A DNA stretch of 6,534 nucleotides from Minisyncoccota bacterium (lineage in GTDB: Bacteria > Patescibacteriota > Minisyncoccia > Phycocordibacterales > UBA2100): NCBI GenBank assembly GCA_016763615.1, contig JAESTJ010000011.1, forward strand, positions 1 through 6,534. Direction: 5' to 3'. The position numbers and the translations under genes were made by a program. Under the pieces are notes generated by a model. It searched no databases, had not been told where the DNA came from, and saw only the letters and a list, made by a program, of their open reading frames with translations. Shown one piece after another: positions 1 to 5,942 of the stretch; positions within the stretch are counted from its first letter, which is position 1; each line of letters opens with the position of its first letter.

Positions 1-1352
1 TGGAGAGAACATTAATTTCACAACTTTCAGAAAAGAAAGGAGAAAAAGTACACATAGACGGCTGGGTGGAAGTACGACGTGACCATGGAAAGCTTATGTT
101 TTTGGTGTTGCGCGACCGAAGCGGTACTGTGCAGGCGGTGGTGAAAGATGGAATCGATGCTTTTAAGGATGCACAAGAACTACATCAACAGTGGGTAGTG
201 AGTATCCAAGGAACAGTCAATGAACGCCCAGAGAAAATGGTGAAGGATGAACAAAATGGCGACATTGAACTTTTAATAGAAGAGATAAGCATCATCTCTC
301 CTGCAGAAGAGCTTCCTTTCGATATGGACGCTGATCTTAATTTGGATACATACTTAGACAATATGCCTTTAACCTTGCGGGCTCAAAAAAGACGTGACAT
401 TTTTACAGTTCAGGCAACAATCACAAAAGCATTTCGTGAATACCTTGACCAAAACGACTTTACTGAGTATCAAGCTCCAGCACTTGTTGGCGGAGATGCA
501 GAAGGAGGCTCTGCAGCATTTAAAGTTGGCTACTATAAAGACAAAGACGCATACCTTGCAACCAGCCCACAGCTCTATAAACAGATAATGGTTGGTGTTT
601 TCGAGCGAGTATTTAGCATCAGCAAAGTGTTCCGTGCGGAAGATCACGCAACTACTCGACACCTTTCAGAATATACTTCACTCGACTTTGAAATGGGATT
701 CATTGAAGATCACGAGGATGTAATGGAAATGACACAAGAAGTGCACACATTTATTGCAAACACCGTCGCTGAAAAACGTCCAGATATACTTGCACGTCTT
801 GGAGTTGAACCGGCACTGACTCCTAAAAAATTCCCCGTGGTGACTCTCACAGAAGCTCAAGAAATAATTGAAAAAGAATTTGGTGGCAAAGCCGTAGGCG
901 AGAGTGACCTAGAACCTGAACACGAACGACAGCTCTGCGAATGGGCACGCAAAGAGCACCAATCTGATTACATATTTGTAACTCATTATCCGGTTTCAAA
1001 ACGTCCATTTTATACAATGGAGGACGAAGAAAATCCTGGAACAACAAAAAGCTTTGACCTTCTATTTCGTGGACTAGAAATTACTACCGGAGGACAACGA
1101 GTGCACGAGTACGATGTTATGGTTAAAAAAATAAAGGCGAAGGGGATGGATCCCGAATTATTCAGTTTTTACTTGCAAGCATTTAAGTACGGTATGCCTC
1201 CTCATGGAGGAACTGGAAATGGGTTAGAACGTATAACAGAACTCATGCTTGGTCTTAAAAACGTTCGCGAGGCGACACTATTTCCTCGAGACATGAATCG
1301 AATAGACACACTGCTTTCCGTAAATAATGATACTGATGAAGATGAGAAATAA
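1..1352 (+). CDS. aspS: Aspartyl-tRNA synthetase, archaeal/eukaryal type (5' end cut by one base)
   Basis: Class II synthetase that attaches aspartate to tRNA-Asp, and possibly also to tRNA-Asn, in the cytoplasm. The frame is open from the first bases. The window opens with TG followed in frame by E-R-T-L-I-S-Q-L, so the true start is probably an ATG whose A lies just outside, giving about 450 residues. The GTG at 66 is internal (Val23, inside the OB-fold strand DGWVEVRRD). An N-terminal anticodon-binding OB fold spans about residues 15-105. The catalytic core follows: SPQLYKQ (about 189-195), motif 2 FRAEDHATTRHL (about 211-222), the DLLFRGLEITTGGQR stretch (about 353-367), and motif 3 GTGNGLERI (about 404-412) followed by LFPRD. 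The length of about 450, the FRAEDHxTTRHL motif 2 and the absence of the large bacterial insertion (bacterial AspRS is about 590 residues) place it in the archaeal-type group. It is a separate unit from scpA, 192 bases away. Whether it is discriminating cannot be read from this window. Confidence 0.95.
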   Translation, partial: ERTLISQLSEKKGEKVHIDGWVEVRRDHGKLMFLVLRDRSGTVQAVVKDGIDAFKDAQELHQQWVVSIQGTVNERPEKMVKDEQNGDIELLIEEISIISPAEELPFDMDADLNLDTYLDNMPLTLRAQKRRDIFTVQATITKAFREYLDQNDFTEYQAPALVGGDAEGGSAAFKVGYYKDKDAYLATSPQLYKQIMVGVFERVFSISKVFRAEDHATTRHLSEYTSLDFEMGFIEDHEDVMEMTQEVHTFIANTVAEKRPDILARLGVEPALTPKKFPVVTLTEAQEIIEKEFGGKAVGESDLEPEHERQLCEWARKEHQSDYIFVTHYPVSKRPFYTMEDEENPGTTKSFDLLFRGLEITTGGQRVHEYDVMVKKIKAKGMDPELFSFYLQAFKYGMPPHGGTGNGLERITELMLGLKNVREATLFPRDMNRIDTLLSVNNDTDEDEK

Positions 1353-1413
1353 AAAAAACCATGCGTACCTTTCCAAAAAACAAATAAAGCATTTGACTAT
1401 ACATATCGGCCAA

Positions 1414-1460
1414 AACACCTAAATCAGTAAAACGCCCAGCGTTTTACTGATTTAGGTGTT
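1414..1460. terminator. Perfect 22-bp inverted repeat, candidate terminator after aspS
   Basis: Bases 1414-1435 and 1439-1460 are exact reverse complements (22 of 22), separated by the three-base loop CCA. The inner part, AAAACGC-CCA-GCGTTTT (1429-1445), looks like a compact bidirectional terminator core with A and T runs. It sits 61 bases after the aspS stop and well before the scpA promoter, the place for an aspS terminator. However, there is no T-run after the full stem on the plus strand (CTGTGG follows), so canonical intrinsic termination is not assured. The hairpin itself is certain; its function is inferred. It could instead be a palindromic repeat element. Confidence 0.5.
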
Positions 1461-1475
1461 CTGTGGCTCATAAAA

Positions 1476-1499
1476 CTGTATAAAATTAATCTTATACAG
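1476..1499. promoter_or_regulatory. Operator-like dyad upstream of scpA
   Basis: CTGTATAA (1476-1483) and TTATACAG (1492-1499) are perfect 8-base inverted repeats around an 8-base AT-rich spacer, with half-site centres 16 bases apart. It ends about 45 bases upstream of the predicted scpA transcription start, where an activator or upstream regulator could bind. The CTGT/ACAG ends recall a LexA site, but the spacing is too long for that. No regulator gene is present in the window, so the role is a guess. Confidence 0.3.
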
Positions 1500-1530
1500 C
1501 GCTTCTACGTCAAAATATCACCACTCAAGG

Positions 1531-1536
1531 TATAAT
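1531..1536 (+). promoter_or_regulatory. Consensus -10 box for scpA, probable leaderless start
   Basis: TATAAT matches the sigma-70 -10 consensus exactly and ends 8 bases before the scpA ATG. Initiation at the usual distance would fall at about 1543-1545, at or just before the ATG, giving a leaderless or nearly leaderless mRNA. In line with this, there is no Shine-Dalgarno at normal spacing; the only AAGG (1527-1530) is 14 bases away. No convincing -35 hexamer is seen (GTCAAA at 1509-1514 is a weak match). An identical TATAATG copy at 1541-1547 overlaps the start codon. Confidence 0.5.
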
Positions 1537-1544
1537 GCAGTATA

Positions 1545-2273
1545 ATGTCGAAATCTGTATTCACACTGGAAATGCAAGGATTTAGAGGGCCCCTAGAGCT
1601 TCTTCTCGACCTAATAGAGCAGCGAAAACTTCAAGTAAATGACGTCTCTCTTGCTGGAGTTTCTGACGATTATATTCAATATATTGAAAACAAAGAGCGA
1701 GTTCCTCTTTCTGAAACAGCTCAGTTTGTAGTGGTTGCCGCAACGCTGCTTCTTATTAAATCTCGTTCTTTATTGCCAACATTAGAACTCACCAATGATG
1801 AGGAGGAAGACATACGAGATCTTGAAACTAGGTTAAAGTTGTACGGCCACGCCCGCCATGCCGCCAAGTTACTTAAAAAACAATGGGGAAGGCGCTCATT
1901 CTTGCCTAAAAACTTACCAACTGAGCAAGTTGTTTTTTTGCCTGCTGCTGATGTAACACCCACAAATTTATCGAGCACGCTAAAGAATCTTATCGAGGCA
2001 CTTCCTGTTTTCACAAGGATTCCAACGGCTTGCATTGGCAAAGAAATAAAACTAGAAGATGTAATTGAATCGCTCACTACTCGCATGCGTACTGCATTCA
2101 CCGACTCGTTCTCCCGCCTTACTTCTGGTGTCGGAAGAATTGAAACTATAGTGAATTTCTTAGCATTACTAGAGTTGGTTAAGCGCGGTACGCTCGATGC
2201 CACCCAAGGAGAAAATTTCAGAGATATCACCATACAACAGGAAGCAGTAGACACACCGGTATATGGAAAATAG
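1545..2273 (+). CDS. scpA: Segregation and condensation protein A (kleisin)
   Basis: Kleisin subunit of the SMC-ScpAB condensin, which bridges SMC heads and recruits ScpB for chromosome compaction and segregation on the nucleoid. The 242 residues match the usual length of about 240-260. The N-terminal SMC-neck-binding region carries the signature F13-R-G-P16-L-E-L-L-L-D-L-I (13-24). KSRSLLP (72-78) closes the N-terminal helical domain. An acidic linker (NDEEEDIRDLE, about 84-94) and a variable middle follow. The C-terminal winged helix (about 195-230) has ETIVNFLALLELVKRGTLDATQ and ends FRDITI, as in other ScpA. The ATG at 1545 puts the family signature 13 residues in, as expected. It is the first gene of its unit, with a promoter-like TATAAT directly upstream, and overlaps scpB by 11 bases, so the two are likely translated together. 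Confidence 0.95.
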   Translation: MSKSVFTLEMQGFRGPLELLLDLIEQRKLQVNDVSLAGVSDDYIQYIENKERVPLSETAQFVVVAATLLLIKSRSLLPTLELTNDEEEDIRDLETRLKLYGHARHAAKLLKKQWGRRSFLPKNLPTEQVVFLPAADVTPTNLSSTLKNLIEALPVFTRIPTACIGKEIKLEDVIESLTTRMRTAFTDSFSRLTSGVGRIETIVNFLALLELVKRGTLDATQGENFRDITIQQEAVDTPVYGK

Positions 2274-2808
2274 GGCACAAAAAATGCAGGCTATTCTCTA
2301 CGCGCATGGGGGAGAGATGAAGAAGAGTACTATTGCTTCATTTCTTGGGGTAGATCTAACTGAAATCAATGTCTATGCTAAAGAACTTATACAGCTCCTT
2401 GATGGACAAGGTTTAGAGCTCCTTGAGACTACAACAACACTTTCTATGCGTTCGTCCTCAGAATACGCCGAATTTGTGAGTAAATTGCAGAAGAGTAACA
2501 ACGAGAAAGATATTGGAACTGCAGGACTTGAAGTACTGGCGATTGTCCTTTATAAAGAAGAGGGGGCAGGACGTGCTTCCATCGACTATATACGGGGAGT
2601 CAATTCAAGTGGTACACTACGGCAGTTGGTACTCCGAGGACTTTTAGAGCGCATACGCAACACTCAAGATGCGCGTGCATGGATATACACTGTCACTCCA
2701 GAACTACTCAGCCACCTCAACATATCTTCTGCTGACCAATTGCCAGAATATGAGACTCTGACGAAAATCCTAAATAAAGAGGAGGAGCCACAATTTCAAA
2801 ATGAATAA
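2263..2808 (+). CDS. scpB: Segregation and condensation protein B
   Basis: Winged-helix partner that binds ScpA as a dimer in the SMC condensin. The protein is 181 residues, in the normal ScpB range. The first winged helix is at about 8-75 (MQAILYAHGGEMKKSTIASFLGV, then LELLETTTTLSMR). The second winged helix has the family core: GLEVLAIVLYKEEGAGRASIDYIRGVNSSGTLRQLVLRGLLE (about 88-129), where RGVNSSGTLR (111-120) is the most diagnostic stretch, then WIYTVTPELLSHLNI (140-154). The start at 2263 overlaps scpA. An alternative ATG at 2284 (Met8) is preceded by AGGG at 2272-2275 with an 8-base spacer, a better ribosome-site geometry, and would remove the overlap; either start keeps the whole fold. 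The tail (EEEPQFQNE) overlaps the next gene by 8 bases. Confidence 0.93.
   Translation: MENRAQKMQAILYAHGGEMKKSTIASFLGVDLTEINVYAKELIQLLDGQGLELLETTTTLSMRSSSEYAEFVSKLQKSNNEKDIGTAGLEVLAIVLYKEEGAGRASIDYIRGVNSSGTLRQLVLRGLLERIRNTQDARAWIYTVTPELLSHLNISSADQLPEYETLTKILNKEEEPQFQNE
2779..2787 (+). promoter_or_regulatory. Purine-rich Shine-Dalgarno-like site before the carboxypeptidase gene
   Basis: GAGGAGGAG contains a full anti-SD match (AGGAGG at 2780-2785) but lies 13 or more bases before the ATG at 2801, longer than the usual 5-9. It also encodes the Glu-Glu-Glu near the ScpB C terminus, so it may be partly or wholly coding-driven. It is the strongest SD-like stretch near any start in the window. Confidence 0.4.
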
Positions 2809-3721
2809 ATCAAACAATTTTTTAAGGTATGTCGCCGTAATTTCACTTTTTGGTGTAATTGGATTTGTTTTTGGGGCAATCAATACATCTCCGACTTTGG
2901 CAAACACTGCTTCACAACCAGCGAGCGTTTCAAGCACTCTAAAGACAAATCTATATGATTTTAGTGATGTAACTCTAACTGGAAAAGCAGCATACGTTTT
3001 TGATATTGCAAATAACGAAAGTATTTTTGGGAAAAACCAGGAATCGCAACTTCCCCTGGCCTCTATAACGAAAGTGGGAGTTGCGCTACTAGCATACGAA
3101 CACCTGAATTCCACTGACCAAGTAACTATTTCTGCGAAAGCTATTGCCACTGAAGGTGAATCAGGATTTATCGTAGGGGAACGATGGGACGTGCAAAACC
3201 TTACAGACTTTACACTTATGACGTCATCAAATGATGGAGCAGTTGCCCTTTCAGAGGCAATAGAGCGCTCGGCAGGTACTGATATAGTCTCTCTCTTAAA
3301 CGCTCAGGCAAAAAAATTGTATTTATCTCAGACATACTTTGTGAATGAAACAGGTCTTGATAGCAGCACGGCATCTAGTGGAACATATGGGTCGGCACAA
3401 GATGTGGGAGCTCTTTTTGCCTATGCATACGAAACTTCCTCTGAAATATTTGCAGCAACTGCCGTAAGTGAATATCTATTTGAAAACTTAGACGGAACTG
3501 TATATAAAGCTTCGAACACTAATAAGGCCATAGGGGAGTTGCCGGGACTTGTGTTTGGTAAAACTGGCTTCACCGATCTGGCAGGAGGAAATTTAGCAAT
3601 AGTAGTCGAATCTGAACCTGGACATCCCTTCGTAATTGTAGTTTTGGGATCCTCGGTAGAGGAAAGGTTTGAAGATGCAACTGTATTGGTAAGAACTATC
3701 CTTCGTAAACTAACTCAATAA
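2801..3721 (+). CDS. dacA: D-alanyl-D-alanine carboxypeptidase, penicillin-binding serine peptidase family S11
   Basis: Low-molecular-weight penicillin-binding protein that removes the terminal D-Ala from peptidoglycan pentapeptides outside the membrane, limiting cross-linking. All three active-site motifs are present and correctly spaced: S88-I-T-K91 (SxxK, acylated serine), S142-S-N144 (SxN) and K254-T-G256 (KTG), with FGKTGFTDLAGGN typical of S11. A hydrophobic stretch at about residues 8-28 after N-terminal Lys and Arg is a signal peptide or membrane anchor; TLA at 32-34 could be a cleavage site. At 306 residues it is shorter than PBP5 (about 400) and ends soon after the catalytic domain, lacking the C-terminal beta domain and amphipathic anchor, so the N-terminal helix probably tethers it. 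It overlaps scpB by 8 bases. A dac gene close to scpAB is also seen in Firmicutes (scpA-scpB-ypuI-dacB in Bacillus). The exact paralogue (dacA, dacB or dacF type) is not resolved. Confidence 0.9.
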   Translation: MNKSNNFLRYVAVISLFGVIGFVFGAINTSPTLANTASQPASVSSTLKTNLYDFSDVTLTGKAAYVFDIANNESIFGKNQESQLPLASITKVGVALLAYEHLNSTDQVTISAKAIATEGESGFIVGERWDVQNLTDFTLMTSSNDGAVALSEAIERSAGTDIVSLLNAQAKKLYLSQTYFVNETGLDSSTASSGTYGSAQDVGALFAYAYETSSEIFAATAVSEYLFENLDGTVYKASNTNKAIGELPGLVFGKTGFTDLAGGNLAIVVESEPGHPFVIVVLGSSVEERFEDATVLVRTILRKLTQ

Positions 3722-3722
3722 T

Positions 3723-4784
3723 ATGGATATCGGGAATATTATTAAAATCATGACTCCCGCTGTCATTGCCTTTGGAGTTGGTATAGCCATAACCCCAGTA
3801 CTCACTCGCACTTTGTACGCACATCGCGCATGGAAAAAGAAGCCGGGAAAGAAAACCCTCGAGGGTAGTGAAGCTGTTGAATTCAATAAACTGCACAAGG
3901 AACGAGAGCGCGAGGTTCCTCGTATGGGCGGCATTGTTATATGGGGTAGCGCTATTATAACTATCTTAGGTACTTGGATTGTATCCTTAGTATTACCTAC
4001 TGCAGAAACAATAAAAATGGACTTCCTCAGCCGTGCACAAACTTGGATTCCATTATTTGCACTCGGTATTGGAGCCGTCGTTGGTCTTGCGAGTGACGTT
4101 TTAGATATCCGTCATAAGGGAGATGGTCTATCTCTTAAAAGCCGGCTAATTGTTGTGGTTACAATGTCGACTTTCATAGGATGGTGGTTCTATCAAAAAC
4201 TCGATATAACTAGCGTAGGAATTCCATTTGGAGAATCACTTGAAATAGGTTGGTTAATAATTCCTTTCTTTGTAGTGGTGAGCCTTGCTCTCTATGCCAG
4301 TGGAGTTATTGACGGAATAGATGGGCTTGCGGGTGGGGTATTTGCCATGATTTTCGCAGCCTACGCTGTAATTGCCCTTACCCAAAATCAGATCGACATT
4401 GCTGCATTTTCAGCAATGCTCGTTGGTGCGATACTCGCATTTCTATGGTTTAACGTTCCTCCTGCACGGTTCTTCATGACAGAAACAGGGACTATGGCAC
4501 TGACGCTGACATTAGCCACTGTCGCCTTTATGACTGACACTCTGGGGGACGGTATCGGCATTGCATTGCTACCTGTCATCGGTTTTCTACTTGTTGCTAC
4601 AGTCGTAAGTGATATTCTCCAAGTATTTTCAAAACGTATATTCAATAAGAAAATATTTCGTATCGCTCCACTACATCATCACTTTGAGGCAATAGGATGG
4701 CCTGGAACGAAAGTTACAATGCGCTATTGGATTCTTGGAGCAGTTTTTGCATTTTTCGGAATCATTTTATCTCTCATAAGCTAA
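3723..4784 (+). CDS. mraY: Phospho-N-acetylmuramoyl-pentapeptide transferase, divergent
   Basis: Integral membrane enzyme that transfers phospho-MurNAc-pentapeptide from UDP to undecaprenyl phosphate, making lipid I. Length (353) and about ten hydrophobic segments fit MraY. Recognisable stretches in order: VPRMGG (65-70, versus TPTMGG in standard MraY), GLASDVLDIR (121-130), VIDGIDGLAGG (195-205), FMTETGTMAL (251-260), SDILQVFSKR (296-305) and the MraY-specific APLHHHFEAIGWP (315-327). The triple histidine and the mraY-ftsW-murG order identify it. Three core motifs differ from the textbook family: the first Asp of the DD pair is Ser124, the Mg-binding Asp of MGDTGS is Glu254 within TETG, and VPRMGG plus DxxD look more like the WecA/TagO branch. 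The gene starts one base after the carboxypeptidase stop, with no Shine-Dalgarno, so translation is probably coupled. Met10 is a possible but less likely start, since it would shorten the first membrane helix region. Confidence 0.88.
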   Translation: MDIGNIIKIMTPAVIAFGVGIAITPVLTRTLYAHRAWKKKPGKKTLEGSEAVEFNKLHKEREREVPRMGGIVIWGSAIITILGTWIVSLVLPTAETIKMDFLSRAQTWIPLFALGIGAVVGLASDVLDIRHKGDGLSLKSRLIVVVTMSTFIGWWFYQKLDITSVGIPFGESLEIGWLIIPFFVVVSLALYASGVIDGIDGLAGGVFAMIFAAYAVIALTQNQIDIAAFSAMLVGAILAFLWFNVPPARFFMTETGTMALTLTLATVAFMTDTLGDGIGIALLPVIGFLLVATVVSDILQVFSKRIFNKKIFRIAPLHHHFEAIGWPGTKVTMRYWILGAVFAFFGIILSLIS

Positions 4785-4788
4785 GAAC

Positions 4789-5889
4789 ATGCGTGGCGTT
4801 GGTAATAAAATCGATAGACCCTTGCTCATAATTACTGGCATGTTGGTGGTGTCAGGATTTTTCTTATTCTCTTCAGCCTCATTAGGTCTGCTTGCTCGTG
4901 AGGGTGTTCACTTTTCTTCTCTAGTATTTAGCCAATTAGTATTAGGTATTGGTTTTGGAACGATTTCTTTGTTTCTCATTAGTCGTATCCACTATCGTTT
5001 TCTTAAGCAATACTCCCTCTATTTATTTATACTTTCTGCAATTCTGACCTTATTGGTATTTATTCCATTTATTGGATTCTCTTCAGGTGGCGCCACACGT
5101 TGGATTTTTCTTGGACCACTTTCTATTCAGCCAGCAGAGATTCTTAAGATAGGAACAATACTTTACCTGGCAACATATCTCTCAAATATGCGTGCTCATT
5201 TAGACAAATTTAAAACTGGCATTATAGCCTTTGTTCTCATCCTCGCTGTTCCTGCAGTAATACTTTTACTGCAACCTGACACGAGCACTTTAGTGGTAAT
5301 TGCTGCTGCTGCTGTTGGTATGTTTTTTGTAGCAGGAGCTCGCTGGAGAGATATCGGTATACTCATTTTGATAGGAATCATCGCCCTTGGATCTCTTATT
5401 GCTGTTCGGCCATACGTACTAGACCGTATAACTACTTTTATAAATCCCGCAGCAGATCAACTAGGCTCTGGATACCAAATAAAGCAGTCGCTTATTGCTG
5501 TAGGTTCTGGAAAAATAGCAGGGCGAGGCTTTGGCCAAAGTGTCCAAAAATTCGGCTACTTACCTGAACCAACAGGGGACTCAGTTTTTGCCGTTGCCGC
5601 TGAAGAATTCGGTTTTTTGGGAGCCGTGGCTATTCTCGCGCTTTTTGTAGCATTAGTAATTCGCTCATTCTGGGTTGCGGTCCGAGCACCTGATTATTTT
5701 GGCGGCATTGTGGTTGTTGGTCTTACACTCCTAATTGTTACTCAAGCCCTGATAAATATAGCCTCAATGCTTGGAGTTATACCTCTTACGGGATTGCCAC
5801 TACCTTTTATAAGCCATGGTGGCACCGCGATGCTTGTTACTCTTGCCAGTATGGGGGTCATCCTTAATGTATCTAAATATGCAAAGTGA
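4789..5889 (+). CDS. ftsW: SEDS-family peptidoglycan glycosyltransferase, FtsW type
   Basis: Polytopic membrane enzyme that polymerises lipid II into glycan strands at the division septum, normally with a class b penicillin-binding protein. It has 366 residues and about ten membrane segments. SEDS signatures: GATRWIFLGPLSIQPAEILK (101-120, with Trp105), QPDTST (162-167), GYQIKQSLIAVGSGKIAGRGFG (228-249), KFGYLPEPTGDSVFAVAAEEFGFLG (254-278), and PLTGLPLPFISHGGTAML (332-349). Asp264 in GDSVF aligns with the essential Asp of the family (TDFIF; Asp255 of Thermus RodA). Sequence alone does not cleanly separate FtsW from RodA, but its place between mraY and murG favours FtsW. The gap to mraY is 4 bases and there is no clear ribosome site, suggesting coupling. 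It ends with TGA; the canonical murD usually found before ftsW is absent. Confidence 0.9.
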   Translation: MRGVGNKIDRPLLIITGMLVVSGFFLFSSASLGLLAREGVHFSSLVFSQLVLGIGFGTISLFLISRIHYRFLKQYSLYLFILSAILTLLVFIPFIGFSSGGATRWIFLGPLSIQPAEILKIGTILYLATYLSNMRAHLDKFKTGIIAFVLILAVPAVILLLQPDTSTLVVIAAAAVGMFFVAGARWRDIGILILIGIIALGSLIAVRPYVLDRITTFINPAADQLGSGYQIKQSLIAVGSGKIAGRGFGQSVQKFGYLPEPTGDSVFAVAAEEFGFLGAVAILALFVALVIRSFWVAVRAPDYFGGIVVVGLTLLIVTQALINIASMLGVIPLTGLPLPFISHGGTAMLVTLASMGVILNVSKYAK

Positions 5890-5907
5890 GTGTGTGGAAG
5901 AAGGTCC

Positions 5908-5936
5908 TTTAAAACAAAGCTTTCTGCGGTTATACT
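5908..5936 (+). promoter_or_regulatory. Promoter-like element in the ftsW-murG gap
   Basis: TTTAAA (5908-5913, 4 of 6 to the -35 consensus) and TATACT (5931-5936, 5 of 6 to the -10) are separated by 17 bases, the optimal spacing. The -10 ends 6 bases before the murG ATG, so transcription would start at or within a base or two of the start codon. There is no Shine-Dalgarno at normal spacing (GGTG at 5937-5940 is only 2 bases from the ATG). The arrangement parallels that before scpA and suggests an internal, leaderless promoter for murG. Confidence 0.45.
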
Positions 5937-5942
5937 GGTGAC

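Noticed and set aside
369..1047. Several minus-strand open frames inside aspS
   Set aside because: All lie opposite conserved synthetase motifs, are short and show no protein-family features.
66..1352. GTG at 66 as the start of aspS
   Set aside because: The frame is open to the left edge and encodes ERTLISQLSEKKGEKVHIDGW, the normal start of an AspRS OB fold; GTG at 66 is an internal valine.
1393..1421. TTGACT as a -35 for a promoter upstream of the palindrome
   Set aside because: At 16-18 bases downstream there is only ACACCTA-like sequence within the hairpin arm, not a -10 box; TATACAT is directly adjacent and too close.
1476..1499. LexA/SOS box
   Set aside because: The CTGT and ACAG ends fit, but they are separated by 16 bases rather than the 8 of the gamma-proteobacterial box, and no SOS gene is nearby.
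1353..1544. Small gene, tRNA or riboswitch in the aspS-scpA gap
   Set aside because: No open frame with a start and ribosome site, no cloverleaf; the palindrome is a plain hairpin, and the predicted scpA transcript has no leader to carry a riboswitch.
1721..2278. 185-codon open frame on the minus strand opposite scpA
   Set aside because: It is antisense to a well-supported scpA, is rich in Ser/Val/Thr without recognisable motifs, and has no ribosome site or neighbours; a shadow frame.
2770..3150. Minus-strand 126-codon frame opposite the carboxypeptidase start
   Set aside because: Antisense to the signal peptide and SxxK region of a clear gene; no motifs of its own.
4388..4645. Minus-strand frames opposite mraY and ftsW
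   Set aside because: They arise opposite hydrophobic codon runs in membrane proteins; no family signature or initiation signals.
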